DNA from: Methylococcaceae bacterium UBA4132
GTDB taxonomy: Bacteria > Pseudomonadota > Gammaproteobacteria > Methylococcales > Methylomonadaceae
Direction: 5' to 3'
Length of the DNA stretch: 35,024 nt
Assembly (NCBI GenBank): GCA_002380945.1
Contig: DFWO01000089.1
Span: forward strand, 1 to 35,024
Positions 8,626 through 16,585 of the stretch are shown piece after piece. The position numbers and the translations under genes are program-made. Positions within the stretch are counted from its first letter, which is position 1, and each line of letters starts with the position of its first letter. The notes under the pieces are model-generated. The model was not told the DNA's origin. It ran no database searches and worked only from the letters and a program-made list of their open reading frames with translations.

Positions 8626-9456
8626 ATGATGATTCAATTTACTAAAATGCACGGACTCGGCAATGACTTTGTGGTTATTGACGCAATTAACCAAACCATT
8701 CAGCTAAGTCCTGAACAAATTCGTTTTATGTCTGATAGAAATTTTGGCATCGGCTTCGATCAATTATTACTGGTAGAAAAACCAGTCACTGACACCGCAG
8801 ATTTTAAATACCGTATTTTTAATGCCGATGGTAGCGAAGTGGCGCAATGTGGTAATGGGGCGCGGTGTTTTGCCCGTTTTGTGCGTGATAAAAAGCTCTC
8901 GGATAAAAATGAAATTCGCGTTGATACCAATGCAGGACAGTTGGTGCTGTGTTTTGATGCCGATGGTTTGATTACCGTGAATATGGGCATACCACGCCAT
9001 CAACCCGCCCAAGTGCCGTTATTAGTTGAACAGGAAGCTTTACTGTATAACGTGCAAGTCGATAATCAATATCACCAATTTGGCGCGGTATCTATGGGCA
9101 ATCCGCACGCCGTTATTCACGTTGAAGACGTTGCAACCGCACCTGTCGCTGAACTAGGCGGTGCATTAGAAAGCCACGCATTATTTCCTGAACGCGCTAA
9201 TATCGGCTTTATGCAGATTGTTAATCGTCACGCAGTAAAATTGCGCGTTTATGAACGCGGTGCGGCAGAAACGCTTGCGTGTGGCAGTGGCGCGTGTGCG
9301 GCGGTGGTAGTGGGCATTGAACAAAAACTATTAGATAGTCCTGTGGTAGTTGAGTTGCCAGGCGGTACACTAAAAATAAGCTGGGCAGGACGCGGAGAAC
9401 CTGTTTGGATGACAGGTGCGACGGTCGCTGTTTTTGAAGGTGTAATCGCGTTATGA
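8626..9456 (+). CDS. dapF: Diaminopimelate epimerase
   Basis: Interconverts LL- and meso-diaminopimelate in the lysine and peptidoglycan pathway. The two catalytic cysteines are visible: C75 in AQCGNGARC and C219 in ETLACGSGAC. FTKMHGLGNDF at the N terminus and the 276-residue length are typical. There are two adjacent ATG codons (8626 and 8629); E. coli DapF length favours the second, and neither has a clear ribosome binding site. The stop overlaps the start of the DUF484 gene (ATGA), giving the operon dapF-DUF484-xerC found widely in Gammaproteobacteria. Confidence 0.96.
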   Translation: MMIQFTKMHGLGNDFVVIDAINQTIQLSPEQIRFMSDRNFGIGFDQLLLVEKPVTDTADFKYRIFNADGSEVAQCGNGARCFARFVRDKKLSDKNEIRVDTNAGQLVLCFDADGLITVNMGIPRHQPAQVPLLVEQEALLYNVQVDNQYHQFGAVSMGNPHAVIHVEDVATAPVAELGGALESHALFPERANIGFMQIVNRHAVKLRVYERGAAETLACGSGACAAVVVGIEQKLLDSPVVVELPGGTLKISWAGRGEPVWMTGATVAVFEGVIAL

Positions 9457-10130
9457 GTCACACACTACTCACAGCAAACGATGTTGAAGTTTATTTACAA
9501 CAACACCCTGAGTTTTTTCATGAGCATCTGCATTTGCTGGAACAATTAAGTATTCCACATCCTAGCGGTGCGGCAGTGTCGTTGATTACTAAACAACTGG
9601 AATTATTTAGACGCAAACATCAGGATCAAGAAAATCAACTTAACGAGCTAATAGAGATTGCCAGAAGTAATGACATTGCTTTTTTTAGACTGCATAAACT
9701 CACGTTAGCACTCCTTAACGCTGTCACACTGCAAGAAGTCATGGTTAATCTTGAGCAAGTGTTGACGGAGTGCTTTTTAACCGATTTTGTCGAAGTACGT
9801 TTGATTCAGTCCTGTGCTGATGAGACGATGGCGCATCTGTTTATTGCACCTGATAGTGAAGACGTAAAGCCATTTATGAAAGAACTGGCGTGTAAACAAA
9901 CTAAATGCGCTCGTCCGACCCTTGCGCAAGCTAAAATATTATTTGGCGAGTTAGCATTGGAGGTAAATTCCTGTGCTATGGTGCCAATGGCACTAGGCGA
10001 TTCAGCAGGTATTTTAGCCATCGGCAGCCGTGAGCAAGGGCGATTTCATTACAGCATGGGGCAGTTATTTTTAACCCAAATCGGTGAAATTGTTGAAGCA
10101 CGTTTATTGTCTTTGTTGCGGCAAGCCTAA
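9453..10130 (+). CDS. DUF484 family protein (YigA-like)
   Basis: This 225-residue protein of the DUF484 family is homologous in position and pattern to E. coli YigA. The N terminus carries VEVYLQQHPEFFHEHLHLLE, the family signature. A predicted coiled coil follows at about 50-75 (KHQDQENQLNELIEIAR), and then a GAF-like domain to the end with GDSAGILAIGS and the region GRFHYSMGQLFLTQIGE. The biochemical role of the family is not established. The gene overlaps dapF by 4 bases, and its TAATG junction overlaps the xerC start by one base, so the three genes are translationally coupled. Confidence 0.9.
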   Translation: MSHTLLTANDVEVYLQQHPEFFHEHLHLLEQLSIPHPSGAAVSLITKQLELFRRKHQDQENQLNELIEIARSNDIAFFRLHKLTLALLNAVTLQEVMVNLEQVLTECFLTDFVEVRLIQSCADETMAHLFIAPDSEDVKPFMKELACKQTKCARPTLAQAKILFGELALEVNSCAMVPMALGDSAGILAIGSREQGRFHYSMGQLFLTQIGEIVEARLLSLLRQA

Positions 10131-11035
10131 TGAATGCCGATGCTAAACAACAGTTGGCTGATTTTTTTCGGCAACTCGAAGTTGAAAAACGTGCATCCTT
10201 ACACACCATCAAAAGCTACCAATTCGATATTCAGCACTTAATCACTTATTGCTACGCTAAAACACTGACGCAATGGGCAGATGTACAGCAAAGCGATATT
10301 CGCGCTCATATCGCTAATCGTCATCGGCAAGGCATTAGTAGTAAAAGTCTACAACGCGAATTATCAGCAATTCGGAGTTTTTATCGGTTTTTGTTAAAAA
10401 ATCAATTGGTTGAAAGCAATCCCGCACACTACGTTAAAGCACCGAAACAAGCGCGATTGTTGCCAAAAACCTTGGACATCGATCAAATCAATGGCTTGTT
10501 GGACGCTGGTACGAGTTCGGATTTAGAAATTCGTGATGTCGCCATGTTTGAATTATTTTACTCATCGGGCTTACGGCTGGGTGAGCTTGCCGCATTGGAT
10601 GTCAGTGATTTGGATATAGCCGATCGCTCATTAGTTGTGCGGGCAGGTAAAGGCGGTAAAACCAGAATACTACCCATAGGTGGTAAAGCTGTGACTGCCA
10701 TTAATACATGGTTAGCGCAAAGAAAAACTCTTGCTAACGGCGAAACAGCCGTGTTTACTTCTAATCGGGGATTTCGTTTAAGTCGGCGCAGTATCGAATT
10801 ACGGCTTGAACTATGGTGCAAGAAAAAAGGCATTGTTGAACACGTCTATCCACATAAACTCAGGCATTCTTTCGCCAGCCATTTATTAGAATCCAGTCAG
10901 GATTTAAGCGCGGTACAAGAATTACTAGGGCATAGCAGTTTAAGTACCACACAAATTTACACCCAGTTGAATTTCCAACATTTAGCAGATGTGTATGATA
11001 AAGCCCATCCGCGAGCTAAAAAACAGACTGGGTAA
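10130..11035 (+). CDS. xerC: Tyrosine recombinase XerC
   Basis: Site-specific recombinase that acts with XerD at dif to resolve chromosome dimers. The 301 residues fit XerC (298 in E. coli). The N-terminal SAM-like domain (about 5-90) includes KRASLHTIKSYQFDI. The catalytic set is R149 (SGLRLGE), K174 (AGKGGKTR), H242 and R245 (HKLRHSFASHLL), H268 (LLGHSSLSTTQ) and nucleophile Y277 (IYTQLN). It is the third gene of the dapF-DUF484-xerC operon, and this position argues for XerC over XerD. The yigB-type phosphatase that follows in E. coli is absent here. Confidence 0.95.
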   Translation: MNADAKQQLADFFRQLEVEKRASLHTIKSYQFDIQHLITYCYAKTLTQWADVQQSDIRAHIANRHRQGISSKSLQRELSAIRSFYRFLLKNQLVESNPAHYVKAPKQARLLPKTLDIDQINGLLDAGTSSDLEIRDVAMFELFYSSGLRLGELAALDVSDLDIADRSLVVRAGKGGKTRILPIGGKAVTAINTWLAQRKTLANGETAVFTSNRGFRLSRRSIELRLELWCKKKGIVEHVYPHKLRHSFASHLLESSQDLSAVQELLGHSSLSTTQIYTQLNFQHLADVYDKAHPRAKKQTG

Positions 11036-11048
11036 GGGCAATTTGTTA

Positions 11049-11317
11049 ATGAACAGTTTTCTTTATCGACAAATAGATGTTTGGAAAAAAATCGACAACA
11101 CTTGTGCAATTAGATTTCGTTGCTTTGAAAATATAGAAAAAATATGTTCTGTGTACAAAGTGCTGATTATTTTTATATCCCTGTGGATGAAAAGCAGTTA
11201 AGTGATTCTAATAAACAATTTTTAGAACTATTTATTGAGGAATCACCAGACTCAAGGTCACAAATGTTTTCAACAATTGAAGAAGCTATAGAATCACATT
11301 TAAAAGAGTTTATTTAA
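11049..11317 (+). pseudogene. Small unknown gene broken by a single-base frameshift
   Basis: An open frame starts at ATG 11049 (MNSFLYRQIDVWKKIDN). It runs to about 11140, then continues in the next frame as FCVQSADYFYIPVDEKQL through to the TAA at 11315-11317. The switch falls at a run of six A in ATAGAAAAAATATG. One extra A would restore a single 89-residue protein. The downstream part alone could start at ATG 11144 (57 residues). The joined product is soluble and acidic towards the C terminus (LELFIEESPDSRS, FSTIEEAIESHLKEF). I do not recognise the family. It may be a sequencing error, a true pseudogene or a slippage site. Confidence 0.55.
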
Positions 11318-11327
11318 GCACGATAGA

Positions 11328-11395
11328 ATGGGCTGAGGTACGAAGCCCATCTGTCGTTATTGTTGTTGATGGGCTTTCTTCGTCAGCCCAGCCTA
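11328..11395. repeat. Palindromic repeat, family B (inverted copy)
   Basis: The left half is ATGGGCTGAGGTACGAAGCCCAT, and the right half read in reverse complement is TAGGCTGGGCTGACGAAG followed by AAAGCCCATC. Each half folds on itself and the halves also pair with each other. The same element lies in opposite orientation at 14529-14601. It sits between the frameshifted small gene and the convergent rho stop, so it could also act as a bidirectional terminator. Confidence 0.75.
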
Positions 11396-11410
11396 TAGCT
11401 TTGGATAAAA

Positions 11411-12667
11411 CTACCGCTTCATCGAATCAAAAAATTCAGCATTGGTTTTGAAATCTTTCAATTTACCAATCAAGAATTCTGATGCCGCCGTTTCATCCAT
11501 CGGTTGTAAAATTTTACGCAATATCCACGTTTTTTGTAGGGTGTCAGGGTCAACCAGATATTCTTCGCGGCGGGTGCCAGAACGATTAATATTAATCGCA
11601 GGATAGATGCGTTTTTCCGCGATTTTTCTATCCAAATGCAGTTCCATATTGCCAGTGCCTTTGAATTCTTCAAAAATCACTTCGTCCATGCGTGAGCCTG
11701 TATCGACTAGCGCGGTGGCAATAATGGTTAAACTGCCGCCTTCTTCAATATTTCTTGCCGCACCAAAAAAGCGTTTTGGCTTTTCCAAGGCGTTAGCATC
11801 GACACCGCCTGTTAATATTTTGCCAGATGAAGGCACAACGGTGTTATACGCTCTGGCTAAACGGGTGATGGAGTCTAATAAAATCACCACGTCATGTTTG
11901 TGTTCGACTAAACGGCGGGCTTTTTCGATAACCATTTCGGCGACTTGGACGTGGCGAGTGGCAGGTTCATCAAAGGTGCTGGAAATCACTTCACCGCGTA
12001 CACAGCGTTCCATTTCGGTCACTTCTTCGGGGCGTTCGTCGATGAGCAAAACGATAAGATAACATTCAGGATTTTTATCGGCGATGGCTTGCGCGAGGCT
12101 TTGCATAATCATGGTTTTACCCGCTTTTGGCGGCGACACGATTAAACCACGTTGACCTTTACCAATCGGAGCGATTAAGTCGATGATACGACCTGTTAAA
12201 TCTTCACTGGTGCCGTTACCTTGTTCAAGCACAAAACGTTGTTTAGCAAATAACGGGGTGAGGTTGGAAAAGGTGATTTTGTTTTTGGTATTTTCAGGCG
12301 GTTCAAAGTTGATTTGATCGACTTTGAGCATGGCGAAATAACGTTCGTTATCTTTAGGCGGTCTGATTTTACCGCTGATGGTATCGCCTGTTTTTAGGGA
12401 GAAGCGTCTGATTTGACTGGGAGAAACATAAATATCATCTGGACCTGCTAGATACGAACAGCCTGGCGTTCGCAAAAAACCAAAACCATCTTGTAAAATT
12501 TCCAGTACCCCATCACCATAAATATCATCGCCTGCTTTTGCTTGTTTTTTTAATATGGCAAAAATGAGGTCTTGCTTTCGTGATCGGGCAACATTTTCAA
12601 GCCCAAGGGACTCGGCAATTTCAATAACTTCACTGATTTGTTTTAGTTTTAACTCGGTTAGATTCAT
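11411..12667 (-). CDS. rho: Transcription termination factor Rho
   Basis: Hexameric RNA-dependent ATPase that ends transcription. The 418 residues nearly equal E. coli Rho (419). The N-terminal domain opens with MNLTELKLKQISEVIEIAES. The RNA-binding OB fold includes YGDGVLEILQDGFGFLR and YLAGPDDIYVSPSQIRRF. The P-loop reads SPPKAGKT, followed by VLLIDERPEEVTEM and the Walker B LLDSITRLARAYN; the Q-loop to R-loop region is TGGVDANALEKPKRFFGAAR. It lies downstream of trxA on the same strand with a 183-base spacer that includes a hairpin, the trxA-rho order of E. coli. Confidence 0.97.
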   Translation of the reverse strand: MNLTELKLKQISEVIEIAESLGLENVARSRKQDLIFAILKKQAKAGDDIYGDGVLEILQDGFGFLRTPGCSYLAGPDDIYVSPSQIRRFSLKTGDTISGKIRPPKDNERYFAMLKVDQINFEPPENTKNKITFSNLTPLFAKQRFVLEQGNGTSEDLTGRIIDLIAPIGKGQRGLIVSPPKAGKTMIMQSLAQAIADKNPECYLIVLLIDERPEEVTEMERCVRGEVISSTFDEPATRHVQVAEMVIEKARRLVEHKHDVVILLDSITRLARAYNTVVPSSGKILTGGVDANALEKPKRFFGAARNIEEGGSLTIIATALVDTGSRMDEVIFEEFKGTGNMELHLDRKIAEKRIYPAININRSGTRREEYLVDPDTLQKTWILRKILQPMDETAASEFLIGKLKDFKTNAEFFDSMKR

Positions 12668-12807
12668 AAAAAAGATAGCTCAAAGAAAAGTAGTTACAGC
12701 CAGAGGCAATAACGACAAGGATAGAATTTGGAATTCAGGGATGAAAGTATTATCGGACGATAGATTGAGTGCGCAGAGTGTGCGCATGGCAAGTATAACG
12801 TAAAGAG

Positions 12808-12841
12808 CTTGAGTTCGTCCAACTTTTGTGACGAACTCAAG
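12808..12841 (-). terminator. Hairpin downstream of trxA
   Basis: CTTGAGTTCGTC and GACGAACTCAAG form a perfect 12 bp stem with a 10-base loop, 9 bases after the trxA stop. On the trxA strand the stem is followed by CTCTTT rather than a long T run. It may therefore be an imperfect intrinsic terminator or attenuator before rho, or an RNA-stabilising 3' hairpin. Confidence 0.5.
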
Positions 12842-12850
12842 TATGCAGGC

Positions 12851-13174
12851 TTACAGATTGCTGTCGATAAACTGGGCTAGCTGACCTTTGGGTAACGCAC
12901 CTACTTTAGTTGCATCCACTTCACCATTTTTAAAAATCATCAGTGTTGGAATACCGCGTACACCGTAACGTTGTGGCGTTTGTGGATTATCATCAATATT
13001 GACTTTAACGATAGTCAATTTACCCTCATAATCCGTAGCGAGTTCATCCAACAGTGGAGCAATCATTTTGCAAGGACCACACCATTCTGCCCAATAATCA
13101 ACTAATACAGGACCTGCTGCTTTAAGAACCACTTCTTCAAAATCGCTATCACTTGCATGAAGTACTTTGCTCAC
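12851..13174 (-). CDS. trxA: Thioredoxin 1
   Basis: Small dithiol reductant of the cytoplasm. The 107 residues show the redox motif WCGPC with C32 and C35 (DYWAEWCGPCKMIAPLLDEL). The cis-proline segment GIPTLMIFKNGE and the final helix KGQLAQFIDSNL are also present. It is transcribed toward rho and is divergent from rhlB, as in E. coli. A hairpin follows the stop. Confidence 0.97.
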   Translation of the reverse strand: MSKVLHASDSDFEEVVLKAAGPVLVDYWAEWCGPCKMIAPLLDELATDYEGKLTIVKVNIDDNPQTPQRYGVRGIPTLMIFKNGEVDATKVGALPKGQLAQFIDSNL

Positions 13175-13274
13175 TTTATTTCTCCGTTGCTTAAAAATTC
13201 AAAACTATAGGAGGGATAGGGGGTATCAGTCAATCAATTTCAATCATAGCGGTTTTTGCGTTATCCTATAGGCT

Positions 13275-14525
13275 ATGAATACGACCCATTTAACTCAAAT
13301 CCGCTTTAGCAATCTCGAATTGTCTGACATTATCCTGCAAGGCTTGACCGAAGCAGGCTTTACCCACTGCACGCCGATACAAGATAGAGCCTTGCCTATT
13401 TTACTACGCGATAAAGACATGGCAGGGCAAGCGCAAACAGGCACAGGCAAAACCGCCACGTTTTTACTGGCAACCTTTCAGCGTTTAATCAACGATGAAA
13501 GCGAGAAAATTAAAAATCCTCGCGCTATTATTCTTGCGCCCACCCGTGAGCTTGCCATACAAATCCATAAAGACGCGCTGTTATTAAGCAAACCTCTGTC
13601 GCTTAAATTCGCGTTAATTTACGGTGGTACTGACTACCAAAAACAACTGGATAAAATCAAATCCAATGTGGATGTCATCATTGGTACGCCTGGTCGTATT
13701 ATTGACTTTTATCGCCAAAATGCCTTCACGCTGGATAACATCCAAGTCATGGTCATGGATGAAGCCGATCGAATGTTTGACTTAGGCTTTATCAAAGACA
13801 TTCGTTTTCTATTACGCCGTATGCCACCTGCTGATAAACGCTTAAATATGCTGTTTTCGGCAACCTTGTCTTATAAAGTCACAGAATTGGCTTACGAACA
13901 CATGAACAACCCTGTTCTGATTCGTATCGAAAGCGAAGAAGTCACCTCCAAAGCCATCGAACAATACGCATTCTGCCCAGCCAATGAACAGAAAATTCCG
14001 CTGTTAATCGGCATATTGAACCAATCCCAGCCACAACGCAGTATCGTGTTTGTCAACACCAAACGCTGTGCCGAACAATTAGAAGATTATCTGAACGCCA
14101 ACGGCTACAAAACCGCCGCGCTCAGTGGTGACGTGCCGCAAGACAAACGCCAACGCCTACTCAACGATTTTCAAGAAAATAAAATTACCCTGCTCATTGC
14201 CACCGATGTGGCCGCCAGAGGCTTACACATTGCCGATGTCTCGCACGTCTTTAATTATGATTTACCACAAGATGTAGAAGATTATGTGCATAGAATCGGA
14301 CGCACCGCCCGATTCGGCGCAAGTGGTGTCGCAATCAGCTTTATTTGTGAAGAATACGCCTACTCCATGCCCGACATTGAAGCCTATACTGAACAGAAAA
14401 TTGCCATAAAACCGATTACTAAAGACCTGTTAGCGGACATCATCGCCCCTGAAAAAAGACCGCGCGTTGCTAAAGTTTCACCAGCCAACAAACGCCCCGC
14501 CAAACCGTACCCCAGAAAATTGTAG
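13275..14525 (+). CDS. rhlB: DEAD-box RNA helicase RhlB
   Basis: ATP-dependent RNA helicase, in E. coli a part of the RNA degradosome. Across 416 residues the motifs appear in order: Q motif (THCTPIQDRALPILL), AQTGTGKT (motif I), APTRELA (Ia), VMDEADRMFDLGF (DEAD, II), LFSATLS (III, SAT), IVFVNTKR (IV), ATDVAARGLH (V) and HRIGRTAR (VI). The FIKDIRFLLRRMPPADKRLNMLFSA region and the place next to trxA-rho argue for RhlB over other DEAD-box proteins. A short basic tail (RPRVAKVSPANKRPAKPYPR) replaces the longer Arg-rich tail of E. coli. A palindromic repeat begins 4 bases after the stop. Confidence 0.93.
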   Translation: MNTTHLTQIRFSNLELSDIILQGLTEAGFTHCTPIQDRALPILLRDKDMAGQAQTGTGKTATFLLATFQRLINDESEKIKNPRAIILAPTRELAIQIHKDALLLSKPLSLKFALIYGGTDYQKQLDKIKSNVDVIIGTPGRIIDFYRQNAFTLDNIQVMVMDEADRMFDLGFIKDIRFLLRRMPPADKRLNMLFSATLSYKVTELAYEHMNNPVLIRIESEEVTSKAIEQYAFCPANEQKIPLLIGILNQSQPQRSIVFVNTKRCAEQLEDYLNANGYKTAALSGDVPQDKRQRLLNDFQENKITLLIATDVAARGLHIADVSHVFNYDLPQDVEDYVHRIGRTARFGASGVAISFICEEYAYSMPDIEAYTEQKIAIKPITKDLLADIIAPEKRPRVAKVSPANKRPAKPYPRKL

Positions 14526-14528
14526 TAT

Positions 14529-14601
14529 GTAGGCTGGGATGACGTAAGGAATCCCAGCATAGTACCGATGAAGCTGGGATTCGTACCTCATCCCAGCCTA
14601 C
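14529..14601. repeat. Palindromic repeat, family B
   Basis: GTAGGCTGGGATGACGTAAG starts the left half and CATCCCAGCCTAC ends the right half. Within each half GCTGGGAT pairs with ATCCCAGC. The core GAGGTACGAA in the right half (reverse strand) and TGACG in the left are shared with the copy at 11328-11395, while the stems differ by paired changes. It lies between the rhlB stop and the IS1595 remnant, exactly where transposase similarity ends. Confidence 0.8.
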
Positions 14602-14730
14602 GCGCTTAATGATCTGTTCGCTGTCACAGTGCGGACAGCGAACTTCGTCTGACCAGCGTAAGTGGCGAATCGTTTCGTAACACTGTTCTTCACTTATTAG
14701 CCGTTTGATTGATATGAGTAACGTTTCCAT
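14602..14730 (-). mobile_element. IS1595-family transposase N-terminal remnant
   Basis: From the ATG at 14730 the minus strand reads METLLISIKRLISEEQCYET, IRHLRWSDEVRCPHCDSEQI and IKR. This is the typical start of IS1595 transposases, including the first Cys pair of their zinc ribbon. Similarity stops at 14602, where the family B palindrome begins. No catalytic domain remains, so the copy is dead. Confidence 0.75.
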
Positions 14731-14772
14731 TCCCTCAGTTTATCAAAAGACCTTGGAATCCATATAGAGCCT

Positions 14773-15495
14773 TTATTTTATATTTATATAACTTACAAAT
14801 CGGGCAATAATAACGAGCAACATTCCTGTTCCAAAAAAACACTGCATTAAAACAATAAATGCTCCCCAATTATCTTTTGGAGTAATATCCCCATAGCCCA
14901 ATGTCAAGACTGTTACAACACTAAAATAAAGTGCTTGCATTGTAGTGGATAAGTCTATACAGCTTGTCTGTGAATTAATGACAAAATGGTAGGAATATAT
15001 CAGATAAAGAATGGCAAATAATGCAATCAGCTCAAAAAACTGCAGAAGTGCCAATATTAATAAGCGCTTAGCATTTGGCGTACAGTTCTTATTGACATTA
15101 TTTAGACTGTCAGTATTTAATAAAACGGCAGTTTGGTTTATAAACACTGACACAATTCTCCACACTATATATATACTAATAATAGTGGCTAAAAGCGAAG
15201 TTTTACTTAAAGAAAATAAACCAATGAAAGGTAAACCAATGAAAGGAATTGCACATAAGACCAAATGCAAAGTATCGCTAACATTATAATAGTCAAGCGT
15301 TAAATTTTTTTTTATATCTAATTTTCTGCCACCATCATTGGTAGGGTATGATTTTTTTCTGACATAACCATTGATAGTGTAAAATTGGAGAATGTCAATA
15401 ATATGGCTAACCAACTTAACAATAAATCCATCATTATTGTTTGTCATATTAATCCCAGTTAATAAATTAATTAATTTGTTATAAATAAATCTCAT
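14773..15495 (-). CDS. Two-pore-helix potassium-channel-like protein
   Basis: A membrane protein of 240 residues from ATG 15495, chosen because GGGTGG lies 5 bases upstream; a GTG nine bases earlier would add three residues. An N-terminal hydrophilic part (1-70) is followed by two hydrophobic segments at about 75-93 and 100-118. The Ion_trans_2 unit comes next: a helix at 143-168, pore helix and selectivity filter TLGYGD at 198-203 (VVTVLTLGYGDITP), and an inner helix at 210-234. The protein ends soon after, so no ligand-binding domain is present. The gene is richer in A and T than its neighbours and lies between an IS1595 remnant and a cluster of repeats, which suggests acquisition. A 15 bp tandem duplication lies inside it. 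Confidence 0.85.
   Translation of the reverse strand: MRFIYNKLINLLTGINMTNNNDGFIVKLVSHIIDILQFYTINGYVRKKSYPTNDGGRKLDIKKNLTLDYYNVSDTLHLVLCAIPFIGLPFIGLFSLSKTSLLATIISIYIVWRIVSVFINQTAVLLNTDSLNNVNKNCTPNAKRLLILALLQFFELIALFAILYLIYSYHFVINSQTSCIDLSTTMQALYFSVVTVLTLGYGDITPKDNWGAFIVLMQCFFGTGMLLVIIARFVSYINIK
15217..15246. repeat. 15 bp tandem duplication within the channel gene
   Basis: TAAACCAATGAAAGG occurs twice in a row. It encodes the repeated PFIGLPFIGL in the first membrane segment of the channel-like protein and keeps the frame. Confidence 0.85.
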
Positions 15496-15576
15496 TGATG
15501 CCACCCTAGTTTTTAAAAAGCAAGCGAAAATAAAACAGCATAATTTGGATTAAAAGGCTGTCCTGATTTTAAAATG

Positions 15577-15703
15577 TCTCGTTCCCAAACTCTGTTTGGG
15601 AATGCCTACCTTGCAAGCTCTGCTTGCCGTTTGTGATAAGATTAATCAAAGCATCAAGCAAATTCACAGGGATGTAGGGCGTAATAGTGAAACGTATTGC
15701 GCC
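15577..15703. repeat. Cluster of short hairpin repeats
   Basis: Three small palindromes occur here. TTCCCAAA pairs with TTTGGGAA (15582-15602), GCAAGC pairs with GCTTGC (15613-15627), and GGGCGTAATA with TATTGCGCC (15675-15703, one G-T wobble). Such hairpins are common dispersed intergenic repeats in several gammaproteobacterial genomes. I see no coding sequence in 15505-15880. Confidence 0.65.
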
Positions 15704-15790
15704 AGTTCTCAGGTTGGGGCAGCTTCCCAATGAACTCTGAAAGCTTACTCGTTTTTCCTAGTAATCTTTCATTGGTTTTTATCATACAAG

Positions 15791-15876
15791 GGTGGGTTAG
15801 CGATAAGCTAACCCAACAAAATCCCCAACTGTATTGGTTTTATGTTGGGTTGCCAAAAAGCGGCAATCCAACATAC
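15791..15876. repeat. Palindromic repeat, family C variant
   Basis: GGGTTAGC/GCTAACCC (from 15792) and TGTTGGGTTGCC/GGCAATCCAACA (from 15843) form two hairpins of the GGTTGGGTT type. They end 4 bases before the stop of the yrfG-like gene. The copy at 28691-28768 is related. Confidence 0.65.
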
Positions 15877-15880
15877 ACCG

Positions 15881-16537
15881 CTATAAACCAACCATCAACT
15901 CCTGAAAATCCTCAATCGCAGCATAATCGCTGATGGTTTTTTTAGCTTGCCGTGTGTCGGGTTTGCTCACGGCGATTAAGTGAGCGATGCCGAAAGCGTT
16001 GGCGGCATTTAATACCGCGAGGCTGTCATCGACTAACAAGGTGGAGGCTTTAGAAAAGCGGTGTTGTTGTTCTAATAAAGCCCAAAATTCAGGGTGTTCT
16101 TTGGCAAAGCCGACATCATGTGAGCTGATGATGCCGTCAAAAAATACCTGCAAACAGGTTTTTTCCATTTTCAAATTCAGGCTGTCACGGTGGGCATTGG
16201 TGACGAGCAGGACTTTTTTGGGCGTTTGTTGAATTTTGCTTAAGAACTCGGTAACGTGTGGTAGTACGGCAATGAGTTCAGACAGTTCTGCTTTTAAACC
16301 TGCAATATCCAGTTGTAACGCGTCGCTCCAATAATCCAAACAATACCATTCTAGTTTGCCTTCCATGCTTTTAAAGCGTGGTTCGAGCTGCTGTTTTGCT
16401 TCTGCGATAGATAAGCCGTGTAGTTCGGCAAATTTCAGCGGTACAAATTCTTTCCAGAAGTGATTGTCAAAATTCAAATCCAGCAAGGTGCCATCCATAT
16501 CCAGTAAAACGGTGTCTATTTTTTTCCAGTCAATCAT
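15881..16537 (-). CDS. yrfG: GMP/IMP nucleotidase YrfG-like HAD hydrolase
   Basis: A HAD-superfamily phosphatase, by homology a purine mononucleotide 5'-nucleotidase. The ATG at 16537 gives 218 residues (E. coli YrfG 222) with a matching start, MIDWKKIDTVLLDMDGTLLD; a longer reading to 16714 would overlap nudE and is rejected. HAD motif I is DMDGT, motif II LLVTNAHRDSL, motif III the Lys of GFAKEHPEFW, and motif IV LLVDDSLAVLNAA. NHFWKEFVP and WYCLDYWSDAL are strongly YrfG-like. It is divergent from nudE with 48 bases between the starts, the same pairing as in E. coli. Confidence 0.92.
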   Translation of the reverse strand: MIDWKKIDTVLLDMDGTLLDLNFDNHFWKEFVPLKFAELHGLSIAEAKQQLEPRFKSMEGKLEWYCLDYWSDALQLDIAGLKAELSELIAVLPHVTEFLSKIQQTPKKVLLVTNAHRDSLNLKMEKTCLQVFFDGIISSHDVGFAKEHPEFWALLEQQHRFSKASTLLVDDSLAVLNAANAFGIAHLIAVSKPDTRQAKKTISDYAAIEDFQELMVGL

Positions 16538-16585
16538 GGGTAAGTGCGTTATAGTTAGCAAAAAACGATTGATTACCATAGCACA

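Noticed and set aside
11049..11317. Toxin-antitoxin or immunity gene reading of the small frameshifted gene.
   Set aside because: There is no partner gene and no motif that supports it.
14470..14601. Extension of the IS1595 remnant frame through the palindrome into rhlB antisense.
   Set aside because: Transposase similarity stops at 14602; the rest is palindrome and the opposite strand of rhlB.
15577..15876. Possible CRISPR array in the repeat-rich stretch.
   Set aside because: The hairpins differ from one another and have no regular spacing or spacers.
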